Of a stretch of DNA of 64,000 nt, positions 63,536 through 64,000 are shown piece by piece. How positions within the stretch are numbered: position 1 is the first letter of the stretch; the number at the start of each line of letters is the position of its first letter. Where the stretch lies: positions 1 through 64,000 of the forward strand of contig JACERV010000028.1 in the NCBI GenBank assembly GCA_013911065.1. Reading direction: 5' to 3'. The stretch is from Ruminococcus sp. (GTDB lineage: Bacteria; Bacillota; Clostridia; Lachnospirales; Lachnospiraceae). The notes under the pieces were generated by a model. It ran no database searches. It was not told the origin of the DNA and saw only the letters and a program-made list of their open reading frames with translations. The translations under genes and the position numbers were made by a program.

Positions 63536-63897
63536 ACCTAAGTTTATAAAGCATTTGGAATCCTGGAAAAACAAGTTTAGAAAATGCATTTTTTGATAGT
63601 ACAGCTAAATATATAGAATGAGATAAGCTCTTGCAAATGCCGTAAATGGGTTATTTGCAGGGGCTTTTATTATCATCCATTGAGAAAGTAATAATAGATA
63701 TTACATAGGGAACGTGATATACTATTGAGAACAGACAAAAGTTGATTGCATTGTTAGGCAGCAGATGGATTCGTGGAGAGTTTGCTTTGCACACTTGAAA
63801 CGGGTTCATAAGTCCTGTTTGGATATATATATATGAACTGGATATTGTTCTGCATTCACTAAAATATTTAATTTCCTAAAAACGAGAGGATTTCATC
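63536..63897 (+). other. Intergenic region after tsf
   Basis: The stretch of 362 bases has the tsf terminator at 63625-63668 (AAGCTC.TGCAAAT with ATTTGCA.GGGCTT and TTTT). It then has a dyad GTAATA-ATAGA-TATTAC at 63688-63704 just upstream of a possible -10 TATACT (63718-63723), and a GTTCATA/TATGAAC pair near 63806-63837 in the leader of the next gene. The dyad could be an operator for that gene. No coding sequence was found. Confidence 0.4.
63625..63668 (+). terminator. tsf terminator
   Basis: AAGCTC-T-TGCAAAT and ATTTGCA-GGGCTT arms around an 11-13 base loop, followed by TTTT. Confidence 0.7.
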
Positions 63898-64000
63898 ATG
63901 AATAAACATAGAAGAATGAATTTGATTCTGCGCTTTTTCAAAGGATCAAAACGCTTTTTCATTATAGCTGTACTGGCATCTTTGGCAACTACGATTTTAA
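63898..64000 (+). CDS. Start of a membrane protein, probably an ABC exporter (cut by window edge)
   Basis: The first 34 codons are open to the edge. The product begins with basic residues, then LILRFFKGSKRFFIIAVLAS and further hydrophobic residues, which is how many ABC exporter membrane domains start (a short elbow helix followed by TM1). GAGAGGA precedes the ATG at 63898. The family call rests only on this short stretch. Confidence 0.45.
   Translation, partial: MNKHRRMNLILRFFKGSKRFFIIAVLASLATTIL

Overview
The window looks like chromosome of a spore-forming Lachnospiraceae-type clostridium (low-GC Firmicutes). Pointers are the codY, CIRCE-groESL, ireB-ruvX-DUF1292-fur-rnj and rpsB-tsf gene orders, an uninterrupted sigK-type sigma factor, strong AGGAGG ribosome sites, many TTGACA/TATAAT-type promoters, frequent TTG/GTG starts, and a DUF5688-type protein of a kind common in gut Lachnospiraceae. 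The species cannot be fixed from this sequence alone. No prophage, insertion-sequence transposase, CRISPR array or rRNA was seen. One tRNA gene (Arg, CCG) is present.

Layout. 1-845: a truncated HAD hydrolase and a promoter with a MarR-type operator. 846-7012: MarR regulator, a heterodimeric ABC exporter pair, and a Na+/alanine symporter. 7102-10434: molybdenum-cofactor genes moaC, mog-like, moaA, a MOSC protein, then a DMT exporter. 10592-14811: prmA, rsmE, cysteine desulfurase and thiI. 14977-22605: HPr-like protein (reverse strand), mtaB, ireB, ruvX, DUF1292, fur, rnj, an O-methyltransferase/U32 pair probably modifying tRNA U34, and sigK (reverse). 22889-31094: comM, dprA, topA, codY, a small unknown gene, and groES-groEL. 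31393-38693: guaB, an amidase, a chorismate mutase-shikimate kinase fusion, yqeG, efp, DUF5688, tRNA-Arg and azlCD. 38879-43872: an internally duplicated small protein, a serine hydrolase, a YtrA-type GntR/ABC operon and nfo (the last four genes on the reverse strand). 44239-54353: argS with a structured leader, alaX, a CPBP protease and gltBD. 54983-59595: a compact pilus-like or secretion-like operon. 59874-63535: NlpC/P60 hydrolase, VOC protein, rpsB and tsf. The right edge cuts the start of a probable ABC transporter gene.

The most interesting parts are these. (1) The 54983-59595 operon encodes a CpaF-like ATPase and one long membrane protein resembling fused TadB and TadC. Around them are four proteins sharing an N-terminal EYG-plus-hydrophobic-segment pattern like a mature Flp pilin, but with almost no leader peptide. 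(2) One dispersed repeat family of about 135-145 bp has three copies (31215-31350 inverted, 35131-35275, 54421-54562). Each copy has terminal inverted repeats, three hairpins whose stems differ but stay paired, and flanking direct repeats. One copy sits inside the arm of the gltBD terminator and the pre-insertion hairpin can be reconstructed. (3) A second, unrelated three-hairpin family has three copies (14816-14936 inverted, 37506-37638, 40847-40985), again with compensatory changes. (4) The argS leader has two overlapping hairpins that cannot form together.

All functions are read from sequence motifs and gene context only; no database search was run.
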